Shown in pieces: positions 27,881 to 36,449 of a DNA stretch of 54,293 bases. The notes below the pieces were generated by a model. It did no database searches and had not been told where the DNA came from. It saw nothing but the letters and a program-made list of their open reading frames with translations. Every line of letters starts with the position of its first letter. Positions within the stretch are counted from its first letter, which is position 1. Source of the stretch: Clostridia bacterium (GTDB taxonomy: Bacteria; Bacillota; Clostridia; Oscillospirales; QAKW01); contig JAGBEI010000010.1 of assembly GCA_017937065.1 (NCBI GenBank), positions 1-54,293 on the forward strand, in the 5' to 3' direction. Position numbers and translations under genes: made by a program.

Positions 27881-28147
27881 CTATCTCAGAAGACTGATAA
27901 GTATACTGCAAAGAATAAAAACAATCAACACCGAAAAATCAATAGGACTGTTTCTGAAAAACTCAAAACGATTCAATATACTCCTTACAGGCTCGACTAC
28001 AGGATTTATAATAACCTTGAGCGCCTGCATAAACTTGTTGAACGGATCTCTTATAATCCAGCTGGAAACGCAGTATATGACAAGAACCATCTCAAATGCA
28101 GATACAACAGAGTATGCTATAAGATTTATATATCCCAAAATACCCAT
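27881..28147 (-). CDS. yggT: YggT-family membrane protein
   Basis: This is an 88-residue integral membrane protein of the YggT/YlmG family, linked in bacteria and chloroplasts to division-site or nucleoid organisation but not well understood. Two hydrophobic segments (about 4-28 and 70-88) flank the conserved polar stretch WIIRDPFNKFMQALKVIINPVVEPVR. The start lies two bases after the sepF stop, with no separate strong ribosome site. Confidence 0.92.
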   Translation of the reverse strand: MGILGYINLIAYSVVSAFEMVLVIYCVSSWIIRDPFNKFMQALKVIINPVVEPVRSILNRFEFFRNSPIDFSVLIVFILCSILISLLR

Positions 28148-28149
28148 TA

Positions 28150-28590
28150 TTAAAACTCAAAGCTGTCGGGATTAAGCCCGTCAAGCACATCGCCTAAAAT
28201 ATCAACATTATACGGGGTTATTATATATGTTCTGTTGGCAACGCGCTTTATATTACCACCCTGAGCGTATGCTACGCCGCTGAGAAAATCAATAAGACGC
28301 CTGGAAAGGTCCTTATTAAGGTTTTCAATATTGAGAAGCACTGTCCTTTTAGATATAAGATTGTCGGCAATCTCACGGGCGTCTTCAAACTCCTCCGGCT
28401 TTACAAGCACTACCTGAAGCTGTGCCGTAGTATTTATATTCATATAATTTTTATCTTTTTTATCGGGAGCAGGTTTTTGTTCTTTTGCAGTTTTGTTGCT
28501 CATATCGATAATGGGGTCATAGTTCGTATCCTCGTTTTCCTCTTCGCCCTCAACGCCTGCAAATTTTTTAAGATGATCCATTAAACTCAT
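28150..28590 (-). CDS. sepF: SepF, FtsZ-anchoring division protein
   Basis: SepF binds the FtsZ C-terminus and tethers the Z-ring to membrane in many Gram-positives. The 146-residue product begins MSLMDHLKKFAGVEGEE, an amphipathic N-terminal membrane helix, then an acidic linker, then the SepF core (about 60-146) with VVLVKPEEFEDAREIADNL, RTVLLNIENL and FLSGVAYAQGG. The ATG at 28590 has GGAGG seven bases upstream; it lies two bases after the yggS stop. The ftsA-ftsZ pair is not in the window. Confidence 0.95.
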   Translation of the reverse strand: MSLMDHLKKFAGVEGEEENEDTNYDPIIDMSNKTAKEQKPAPDKKDKNYMNINTTAQLQVVLVKPEEFEDAREIADNLISKRTVLLNIENLNKDLSRRLIDFLSGVAYAQGGNIKRVANRTYIITPYNVDILGDVLDGLNPDSFEF

Positions 28591-28592
28591 AG

Positions 28593-29273
28593 CTAAACCT
28601 CCGTATAATTTCTCTTTCCGAATATTTTTGTACCGATTCTCACCATGGTAGCGCCGCATTCAATTGCCGTCCGGTAATCTCCCGACATTCCCATAGACAG
28701 AGTATCCATACATATATTATCTATGTTTTTGTTATTGTTGTCAACCATCATTTTGTTTAATAAGCTAAAAAACCGCTTATTTTCACCGGGAATTTTTTCC
28801 GCAGGCGGAATACACATAAGTCCGCGTACTTTGATATTTTTCAATTTAGAGAGTGAAACAAGCAGAGCTTCGAGTTCATCTGGCGCTACACCGCCCTTTG
28901 TCTGCTCGCCTGAAACATTTACCTGAACAAGCACATTCTGCACCTTTTCACAAATTTTTGCATATTTATCTATGGCACTTCCAAGCTTCAGGCTGTCGAC
29001 GGAATGAATCAAATCAACTTTGCCTACTATGTATTTCACCTTATTTGTCTGAAGTCTGCCTATTAGATGAATTTCAAGATTTCTCTTATCAAGACTGTCG
29101 TACTTTTCGAGCAGCTCCTGAACACGATTCTCACCGATAGCGGTAACACCGCAGGAAATAGCTTCATTTATAATTTCTGTCGGCACTGTCTTTGTAACGG
29201 CGATCAGCTTTACACCATGTTTTGATGTTTCGTCAAGCAGTTCCGCTATTGTTTTTTTTATGTCAGAATTCAT
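28593..29273 (-). CDS. yggS: YggS-family pyridoxal-phosphate-binding protein
   Basis: YggS/PLPBP proteins bind PLP in a single TIM barrel and balance vitamin B6 pools; no catalysis is established. The 226-residue product has LIAVTKTVP with the PLP lysine (about residue 27), AIGENRVQEL, IHLIGRLQTNKV, VNVSGEQTKGG and the phosphate site near GMSGDYRTAIECG. The start overlaps the stop of the HlyD-like gene by four bases (ATGA), and sepF follows, as in many Gram-positive division clusters. Confidence 0.95.
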   Translation of the reverse strand: MNSDIKKTIAELLDETSKHGVKLIAVTKTVPTEIINEAISCGVTAIGENRVQELLEKYDSLDKRNLEIHLIGRLQTNKVKYIVGKVDLIHSVDSLKLGSAIDKYAKICEKVQNVLVQVNVSGEQTKGGVAPDELEALLVSLSKLKNIKVRGLMCIPPAEKIPGENKRFFSLLNKMMVDNNNKNIDNICMDTLSMGMSGDYRTAIECGATMVRIGTKIFGKRNYTEV

Positions 29274-30493
29274 GCAACCACCTTCCCGTCATATAAATCG
29301 GAGCCTTTAACAACAACCTCGTCATATGCCTGAAGTCCCGAACCGTTAAGTACGTCATATTTAACCACGGCAAACGTAGAGCCTATGTAAAGTATATCTA
29401 CTTCACGATATTTTAGAATACCGTTGTTTTTCACATATACGCCCTCTTTGCCGTCAACCTTTCTGATAGCGTTTTTGTCAATACGCAAACCTCTGTATGA
29501 GTCGATTATCACATCAATTTCACAACAGCGCTGGAGCAATATATCTCCCGAAATTACGTTCGACTCCAGCACAACATACGTAAAGCCGTCAGTAGATTTA
29601 ATTCCTGCTACACTACATTTGATTTTTGCATCGGTCACAGACGGTATGCGTATATTTACGGTCGAGCCGACTTTTAATTTGTCGAATTTATCACTGTCGG
29701 TTTTAAAACAAACCCGCCACTGAGAGCCGGATACCAGCTTTCCTATATAATTTGAAGAGAAATCTGTTTCGGTATTTATTGTATTTACTATTTTGTCAAA
29801 ATTATCAGGCGTAATATCATCGGATAGCTGCATATTAAGCTTATCCTCCAGTCCGTCCGCTTTAGAGACGTAGTAACCTGACGACGGTGCCGTGATATAG
29901 TTGGTAACGGCAGATGACTTGGCTTTCAGCTGCTCCATCTGACCTTCCAGCTCGTCGAGCTTTGAAGAGTAATCCACTATTTCTCCGGCTGAAATTTTAC
30001 TTTTAATAACATTGGAGGTGAAATCAGCTGCCGCTTCAAAGGCGGCTGTTATATTACCCTTTGAAATACTCTCTGATATGCTTATTGCGTCTTTTTTGAT
30101 TTCATTTTCATAAGTTGCGCCCGTATTATAGCCGTGAGCAGCAGATATCACAGAGTTAATCTCATCAATTCTAAGCTGAAGCTCCCTAATCTGGGACTGA
30201 ATTTTAGCGGAATCCTCAGTTGAATATACATTGGCAATAGTACCGTCTTTGGATATTTTTTCTCCGCTGTTTACCGTTATATCTATATATTTTGAGTTTT
30301 CCGCACTGATAACAGATTCGTCACGCAAAAAGTAACCCGAAACAGCCACGGTATCCTCGCATTCTATAACAGTTGCATATTCAGTGGAGGCAGATACATA
30401 AAAATAACAATATATCTGGTAAACAGCTACTATAAGCAAAAAAATAAAAAAGAGAATGAAAAGAAATTTTATAAAATTAAATCGAAGCCGCAT
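29270..30493 (-). CDS. HlyD-like membrane-anchored protein of the clostridial division cluster
   Basis: The 407-residue product has one N-terminal membrane helix (about 8-31), a likely coiled-coil (about 100-135 and 170-195) and a C-terminal beta-rich part with a barrel-sandwich/efflux-adaptor look (VNSGEKISKDGTIANVYS, YITAPSSGYYVSKADG, KVGSTVNIRIPSV). This resembles HlyD-family adaptor proteins, but no ABC or RND partner is encoded nearby. Its position directly before yggS-sepF, seen in other Clostridia, suggests an envelope or division role rather than efflux. The fold call is from pattern only; function unknown. Confidence 0.7.
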   Translation of the reverse strand: MRLRFNFIKFLFILFFIFLLIVAVYQIYCYFYVSASTEYATVIECEDTVAVSGYFLRDESVISAENSKYIDITVNSGEKISKDGTIANVYSTEDSAKIQSQIRELQLRIDEINSVISAAHGYNTGATYENEIKKDAISISESISKGNITAAFEAAADFTSNVIKSKISAGEIVDYSSKLDELEGQMEQLKAKSSAVTNYITAPSSGYYVSKADGLEDKLNMQLSDDITPDNFDKIVNTINTETDFSSNYIGKLVSGSQWRVCFKTDSDKFDKLKVGSTVNIRIPSVTDAKIKCSVAGIKSTDGFTYVVLESNVISGDILLQRCCEIDVIIDSYRGLRIDKNAIRKVDGKEGVYVKNNGILKYREVDILYIGSTFAVVKYDVLNGSGLQAYDEVVVKGSDLYDGKVVA

Positions 30494-30494
30494 T

Positions 30495-31430
30495 TCAATC
30501 CTCCCTGAAATTTACAATTTCTGCCGCCATGTCTACAAGCTCCGAGGCGTTATCGGAGCACAAATCCGGAAACAGCCAGTTAATCTCTTTGTTTTTTCTA
30601 AACCATGTGAGCTGACGTTTGGCATAGTTACGCGTTTTTTTACAGATTTCTTCAACGGCACTTTCAAAAGTCAATTTATTATTAAGAAAATCAAACATTT
30701 CCCTATAACCTATAGCCGCACGCGCCGTTGACGATAAATCAAGCTCCGAAAGCAAACGGGCTTCATCAAGCAATCCGTCTTTTATCATTTCAAAAACGCG
30801 CTTTTCAATACGACTGTATAAAACGGCTCTCTCACTGTAATCAAGACCGATAAAGACAGGATTATATTTCCGTTCACGAACACTTTGCATCTGTATTTCG
30901 GTCATTGTCCTTCCGCATACCTTATATACTTCCAAAGCGCGTATCACACGCTTCAGATCATTCGGATGCAGTCTGTCGGCAGATGGTTTGTCAACACTCT
31001 CCAGCATCTTATGCACTGCCAAAACGCCTTTATCCCCTGCCACGGCACAAAGCCGCTCCCGGTATTCATAATCGTTTGCTATATCAAAGAAATTAACATT
31101 GTTGATTAAGCTGTCAATATACAATCCGGTGCCGCCTGCAAGTATAACTCTTTTACCTGCCGCCTTGATTTTATCAATGCACGCTTCAGCGTCATCTACA
31201 TATCTGGACACGTTATACTCTTCGGTAACAGACACAATATCAATCATATGATGAGGTATACCGCATTTTTCTTCCTCGCTCGGCTTTGCCGTACCGATAT
31301 TCATTTCTTTGTAAATCTGCATAGAATCAGCTGATACTATTTCGGCGTCAAAACGCTTTGCAAGCTCAACTGCAAGTGCCGTTTTTCCCGAAGCTGTAGG
31401 TCCGCAAACAACAATAATATCGTCTGCCAT
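30495..31430 (-). CDS. miaA: tRNA dimethylallyltransferase
   Basis: MiaA adds the isopentenyl group to A37 of UNN-reading tRNAs, the substrate for MiaB in the same run. The 311-residue product begins with the P-loop VVCGPTASGKTALAVELA, then IVSADSMQIYKEMNIGTAKPS, the HHMIDIVS stretch, GGTGLYIDSLIN and AIGYREMFDFLN. The ATG at 31430 overlaps the mutL stop (TGATG); a GTG one codon upstream is also possible. It ends one base before the HlyD-like gene. Confidence 0.97.
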   Translation of the reverse strand: MADDIIVVCGPTASGKTALAVELAKRFDAEIVSADSMQIYKEMNIGTAKPSEEEKCGIPHHMIDIVSVTEEYNVSRYVDDAEACIDKIKAAGKRVILAGGTGLYIDSLINNVNFFDIANDYEYRERLCAVAGDKGVLAVHKMLESVDKPSADRLHPNDLKRVIRALEVYKVCGRTMTEIQMQSVRERKYNPVFIGLDYSERAVLYSRIEKRVFEMIKDGLLDEARLLSELDLSSTARAAIGYREMFDFLNNKLTFESAVEEICKKTRNYAKRQLTWFRKNKEINWLFPDLCSDNASELVDMAAEIVNFRED

Positions 31431-33397
31431 CACAATATCCTCTTAAACGCCTTTTCTACGCTTTCCTTACTGTATTCGCATATAATAGGTCTTCCGTGCG
31501 GACAATAATTAACATTACCTTCCAGCAATAAGTTTTTGATAAAACGCTCAAGCTCTTCATCACTGCTGTCAAAGCCTGCTTTTATTGCCGCCTTGCATGA
31601 CAGCATTTTAAGCGTGGCGTTTTCAAATTCCGTCATATCCTGATTTTTATCGCTGCTGAGAATTTCAATCATTTCCGTAAAGCCCGAAACAGTATCGCCC
31701 GGAGAAATAACGTACGGAATTGTACGCAAAATTACGTCGTAATCCCCGAACTCGTCAAATTCGTATCCGAGCTTTGCGAGCTTGTCCTTGTTGCGACGCG
31801 CAATATCCGCTTCCTCTGGTGAAAGTGTGACGGGTATTCCGGCAAGCAGCTGCTGACAATATTTTTCGCTGTCTTTATATCTGTCATATATTTTGTTAAA
31901 AAGTATACGCTCATGAGCGGCATGTTTATCAATAAGATAAAAGCTGTTGCCGCTTTCAATTATGATATATGTCTTAAATATCTCGCCTATATACCTATAA
32001 GGTATCTCAGGCTTCAGCATATATGAGTCGTCCGTATTATCCGTACAGAACTTTTCGGACAACTCGTCAGGGTCAAGTTTTGACTCACGTGTAAAATATC
32101 CGCTGTCGCGCATAACATCATCTGCTGCAATCTTCTTGCTGCTCAATGAAAACGGCGGAACATTTACCGTTGGGATATCTTTATCTCTATTGTGCTTTAT
32201 CTCCGTCATAACGGTGTAGTCGGAAGCATGGTTTACAGCTTCATATTCTCTGTTGCTCTCTTGCTGTGCAATTACCGTCTGGGTGCCGGATAAAGGTGAA
32301 AATACGTCAGTCGATTTATCGGCAGATTTTTCATTTACGGGCGGCTCGCTGTCCTGCGTCTGCAATTTTGCTTTTTCAAAGAACTCCAATACGCTGTTAT
32401 TTATCTGTGGTTCCTTTTCAAGAGCGTCTTTAACGGCATAATAAACCGCATCAAATATTTTCTTTTCATCGGAAAATTTAACTTCTGTTTTTGTGGGATG
32501 AACATTTACATCCACCTTATTATACGGCAGGCTCAAAAACAAAACGCATACGGCATATTTACCGTTCATCAAAAGGTTGTGATAGGCACGATCCAACGCT
32601 GCCGTAATCGTTTTACTTTTTACTATACGTTTATTAATATAAAACAACTGATAGTTTCTGTTTGAACGGCTGCAGCGCGGCGCTCCGACATATCCCGTCA
32701 CACAGACGTCATCGCCAAGACGTTCTGCTTTAATAAGAGAATCGCTTATTTCTTTTCCGAATACCGAATATACAGTATCAATAAGTTCCAGGCTTTTATC
32801 GGTCGACAGCAGCATCCTGCCGTCACTTATCAGCTTAAACGAAACATTCGGATAACCGATGGCAAACTTATTTATCAGAGATACAATGTTTGCACTTTCA
32901 GTCGCGTCTTTTTTCAGGAAATTCATTCTTGCAGGAGTATTATAAAACAAATCGCGCACGATTATTGTCGTACCTTCGGGAAGCCCCACTTCTTTGCAGC
33001 TTATCTCTTCCCCGCCTTCAATTATAATTTCCGTACCGTAATAGTCCAGCGAAACCGCAGTCAAAAGCTCAACCTTTGAAACCGCTGCGATTGCCGCCAA
33101 AGCCTCACCGCGAAATCCCATAGTGCTTATGTTGAAAAGGTCTGCCTCACATGATATTTTACTTGTAGCATGACGAAGAAATGCGGTTTTTGCATCCTCC
33201 TTTGTCATGCCGCACCCGTTATCCGTAACACGAATATATGTTTTTCCGCCGCCGCGTATTTCCACGGTAATAATATCTGCGCCGCTGTCGATAGAGTTCT
33301 CAACGAGCTCTTTAACAACGCTTGCAGGACGCTCTACCACCTCGCCCGCAGCTATCATGTTTGACAGATTTTTGTTTAGGACCTTGATTTTTCGCAT
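31430..33397 (-). CDS. mutL: DNA mismatch repair protein MutL
   Basis: MutL couples mismatch recognition by MutS to strand nicking. The 655-residue product has a GHKL ATPase N-terminal half (ELVENSIDSGA, DNGCGM, GFRGEALAAI, GTTIIVRDLFYNTPARMNFL), a variable linker (about 335-470) and the C-terminal endonuclease part with DKHAAHERI, ACKAAIKAG, CPHGRPI and a terminal FKRIL. In the metal motif DQHA(X)2E(X)4E, Gln is Lys and the last Glu is Asn, while the core Asp, His and first Glu remain. It lies 15 bases after mutS. Confidence 0.96.
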   Translation of the reverse strand: MRKIKVLNKNLSNMIAAGEVVERPASVVKELVENSIDSGADIITVEIRGGGKTYIRVTDNGCGMTKEDAKTAFLRHATSKISCEADLFNISTMGFRGEALAAIAAVSKVELLTAVSLDYYGTEIIIEGGEEISCKEVGLPEGTTIIVRDLFYNTPARMNFLKKDATESANIVSLINKFAIGYPNVSFKLISDGRMLLSTDKSLELIDTVYSVFGKEISDSLIKAERLGDDVCVTGYVGAPRCSRSNRNYQLFYINKRIVKSKTITAALDRAYHNLLMNGKYAVCVLFLSLPYNKVDVNVHPTKTEVKFSDEKKIFDAVYYAVKDALEKEPQINNSVLEFFEKAKLQTQDSEPPVNEKSADKSTDVFSPLSGTQTVIAQQESNREYEAVNHASDYTVMTEIKHNRDKDIPTVNVPPFSLSSKKIAADDVMRDSGYFTRESKLDPDELSEKFCTDNTDDSYMLKPEIPYRYIGEIFKTYIIIESGNSFYLIDKHAAHERILFNKIYDRYKDSEKYCQQLLAGIPVTLSPEEADIARRNKDKLAKLGYEFDEFGDYDVILRTIPYVISPGDTVSGFTEMIEILSSDKNQDMTEFENATLKMLSCKAAIKAGFDSSDEELERFIKNLLLEGNVNYCPHGRPIICEYSKESVEKAFKRIL

Positions 33398-33412
33398 TTT
33401 CGTCTCCGATTT

Positions 33413-36001
33413 TTATTTTGCCTTGTTAGACAATTCATACAGAATACTCATCGCCTCAATAGGCGTTATTGTACTCACGTCCAGTGACTTCAGCCTCTCT
33501 ATAATTTCCGAAGAGCTTATATCGCTCATGGAAAGCTGACCGGCGTCGTTTTCGTATTTTGTAATTATCTTGACTCTGCCGTCCGTTTCAAGCTCTTTCA
33601 GGATTTCTTTTGCACGCTTGACAATCCAGTTATCAATACCCGCAAGAGCAGCAACCTCTATGCCGAAGCTGTCATCTGTACCTCCTGGTACGATTTTCTT
33701 CAAAAATACAATATCATCGCCGCGTTTTTTTACGGCAACATTAAAATTAACAACGCCATCGATAGTATCGGCAAGCTCGCACAGTTCGTGATAATGAGTT
33801 GCAAACAGGGTTTTAGCACCGATTTTTTTCTTGTTGACAACATATTCAACAACGGCTTTGGCAATACTCATTCCGTCATAAGTAGAAGTACCGCGTCCTA
33901 TCTCGTCAAACACAAGAAAGCTTCTTGAAGTTGCATTTTTCAGAATATTGGCAACCTCCAGCATTTCAAGCATAAAGGTTGACTGACCGGACGCCAGGTC
34001 ATCCGATGCACCGACGCGCGTAAATATTTTATCGACAATACCGATATGCGCGCTTTTGGCAGGCACAAATGAGCCGATTTGAGCCATAAGTATTATCATG
34101 GCATTTTGACGCATATATGTGGATTTACCTGCCATGTTAGGGCCTGTCAATATCATCATGCGGCTGCTTTGGCAGTCCAGATGCATACTATTAGGTACAA
34201 ACAGCGTATCTTTAAGTACGGTTTCCACAACAGGATGACGTCCCTCGACAATATTTATTTCATCACTCACGTCAACATCGGGACGCACATAGTTGTTCTG
34301 CTGTGCCACAACTGCGAGCGATATCAGAACATCCAGCATTGCCAGTGCTTCGCTTGTAGCCTTAATGCTTGCAAACTGCGCTTTTACCATTTCGCGCACA
34401 GAGCAAAAAATTTCATACTCCCTTGCCTGTACACGCTCGGAAGCGTACAATATCTTTGTCTCGAGATCTTTAAGCTCCTGGGTTATAAACCGTTCGCAGT
34501 TTGCCAGAGTTTGCTTTCTGATATAGTTTTCGGGAATAAGGTCATAATACATTTTTGTAACTTCAATATAATACCCGAATACCCTGTTATAACTGATTTT
34601 CAGTGACTTAATGCCGGTTGCATCCTTTTCCCGCTGTTCAAGCTCCGAAATAAGAGTTTTGGCATCCCTCATCAGGTGTCTGTTTTCATCAACCGAACTG
34701 TCATATCCGTCCTTAATCATACCGCCCTCCTTAACCGTAAAGGGCGGATTGTCTATAATTGAGCTTTCAATAATATTGTAAAGCTCGCTTTGTTCAATGA
34801 TATTTGAATCAAGGGTTTTCAGCAGCTTTGATTCAAAGCCTGAAAGCGATTGCTTTATTTTCGGCAGAACCTCGAACGCACTTTTAAACGCTATAAGATC
34901 CTTGGCATTGCCGCTGCCGAGCATAAGCCGTGTCATAAGCCGTTCAAGGTCGTGTATGGATTTCAAACAATCTGTAAGCTTGTCCCGTTCGATAGCACGC
35001 CCTTTCAGCTCCTCCACTGCACCAAGGCGCTTATTTATATCATTCACCTTAACCAGCGGACGCTCAAGCATAGTTCGCAGCTTGCGGCTGCCCATCGATG
35101 TCTTTGTTTTATCCAATACGTTTAAAAGAGAGCCCTGTTTTGTCCCGTGACGCATGCTCTCGGTTATTACAAGGTTTCGCCGGGTACTGAGATCAAGCTC
35201 CATAAACTGCGCTTTTGAATAGACCTCTAACTTATTTATATAACCGATATCGCTTTTCTGCGTACCCGCTATATAAGATAGAACGGCATACAGAGCAGAA
35301 AGCTCCGCTTCATTTTCTATATCCAGCTCAGAAAGAGACGCCGCATTAAAATGATGAAGAATCTGCCGGGATATTTCGTTCATATCGAAGCTGTCCTCAA
35401 AGGTAGATACAAGAGCGGAAAGACGTTCGCTGCAATATGATATTACTTCCTTAAAAGCAAGTCCCTCGGACGTTATGAGTATTTCGCTCGGTGTAAACTT
35501 GCAAAGCTCGTTGATTATATCCTGCTCGGTAAAATCTGAAATGCATGTCAAGAACAGCTCGCCTGTCGAAACATCGGCAAAGCAGAGTGCCGCAGTTTCA
35601 TATTTTATCATAAGCGCCGCAAGAAAATTATTCTTTGCAGAGTCCAGCATATCGCTGTCTGTTACGGTACCGGGAGTTATAACCTTTACAACCTCTCGCT
35701 TTACAAGCCCCTTTGCGCTTTTCGGGTCTTCAACCTGCTCGCATACGCAGACCTTATGTCCGTTTGCTATAAGACGCGCAATATATCCGTCGCAGGAGTG
35801 ATACGGCATACCGCACATAGGCGCGCGCTCTTCCTGACCGCAGTCCTTGCCGGTAAGCGTCATATCAAGCTCACGAGATACAGTCACGGCGTCATCGTAA
35901 AACATTTCATAAAAATCACCTACCCTGTAAAGCAGGATATGGTCAGGGTACTGTTTCTTTATTTCAAAATACTGCTCCATCATGGGAGAAATCTTTGCCA
36001 T
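33413..36001 (-). CDS. mutS: DNA mismatch recognition protein MutS
   Basis: MutS detects base mismatches. The 862 residues include the N-terminal mismatch-reading YRVGDFYEMFYDDA (the Phe-x-Glu, about residues 29-31), connector and clamp, and the ATPase domain with Walker A GPNMAGKSTYMRQ (about 615), DEIGRGTSTYDGMSIA, and FATHYHEL. A C-terminal helix-turn-helix follows. Length is typical. The ATG has AGAGG upstream; it lies 26 bases after ylbF and just before mutL. Confidence 0.98.
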   Translation of the reverse strand: MAKISPMMEQYFEIKKQYPDHILLYRVGDFYEMFYDDAVTVSRELDMTLTGKDCGQEERAPMCGMPYHSCDGYIARLIANGHKVCVCEQVEDPKSAKGLVKREVVKVITPGTVTDSDMLDSAKNNFLAALMIKYETAALCFADVSTGELFLTCISDFTEQDIINELCKFTPSEILITSEGLAFKEVISYCSERLSALVSTFEDSFDMNEISRQILHHFNAASLSELDIENEAELSALYAVLSYIAGTQKSDIGYINKLEVYSKAQFMELDLSTRRNLVITESMRHGTKQGSLLNVLDKTKTSMGSRKLRTMLERPLVKVNDINKRLGAVEELKGRAIERDKLTDCLKSIHDLERLMTRLMLGSGNAKDLIAFKSAFEVLPKIKQSLSGFESKLLKTLDSNIIEQSELYNIIESSIIDNPPFTVKEGGMIKDGYDSSVDENRHLMRDAKTLISELEQREKDATGIKSLKISYNRVFGYYIEVTKMYYDLIPENYIRKQTLANCERFITQELKDLETKILYASERVQAREYEIFCSVREMVKAQFASIKATSEALAMLDVLISLAVVAQQNNYVRPDVDVSDEINIVEGRHPVVETVLKDTLFVPNSMHLDCQSSRMMILTGPNMAGKSTYMRQNAMIILMAQIGSFVPAKSAHIGIVDKIFTRVGASDDLASGQSTFMLEMLEVANILKNATSRSFLVFDEIGRGTSTYDGMSIAKAVVEYVVNKKKIGAKTLFATHYHELCELADTIDGVVNFNVAVKKRGDDIVFLKKIVPGGTDDSFGIEVAALAGIDNWIVKRAKEILKELETDGRVKIITKYENDAGQLSMSDISSSEIIERLKSLDVSTITPIEAMSILYELSNKAK

Positions 36002-36027
36002 TTTCAGTTACCTCTGTTTGATGACGT

Positions 36028-36432
36028 TTATTTACCGGAACATCCGCCGCAGGTCGCGCAGGAACCGCTGCAGCCCTGCGGGTCTTCACCCGAAATATAA
36101 AAATTCAGAATATTATTTATCTGACCTATCAGCTGCTCTACAACCTGGGTTTTTGACTGATATTCCGTCATTACCTCATGCGACATGATTTTATCATAAA
36201 TCTCACGAAGCTTTTCTTCGTGCCCTGCAATACGCTCTTCATCGGGATTGTCCTGCTTTGAAAGAGCTGCAATGGACATTTTATGTATATTAAACTGCCC
36301 GTTAAGATCCTGAATATCGGCATTTTGCTCATATGCCAGGCGCGCTGCCGACATTGCACGCACCTGTTCACTGTCGGACAGAAGCTTTCCGAGCTCTTTT
36401 GTTTTTTCAATAATCTGTGCTATATCCGTCAT
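36028..36432 (-). CDS. YlbF/YmcA-family protein with a cysteine-rich tail
   Basis: YlbF (RicF) of Bacillus forms an iron-sulfur-containing complex with YmcA and YaaT that affects RNA maturation by RNase Y and, through it, sporulation and biofilm. The 134-residue product is mostly alpha-helical (MTDIAQIIEKTKELGKLLS, an IHKMSIAALSKQ run) and ends in a flexible tail with cysteines spaced C-x3-C-x2-C-x2-C (about residues 122-132), suited to an Fe-S cluster or another metal. AAGGAGAG lies close before the ATG at 36432. The order miaB-ylbF-mutS-mutL is common in Clostridia. Confidence 0.85.
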   Translation of the reverse strand: MTDIAQIIEKTKELGKLLSDSEQVRAMSAARLAYEQNADIQDLNGQFNIHKMSIAALSKQDNPDEERIAGHEEKLREIYDKIMSHEVMTEYQSKTQVVEQLIGQINNILNFYISGEDPQGCSGSCATCGGCSGK

Positions 36433-36449
36433 TTTAACTCTCCTTATTA

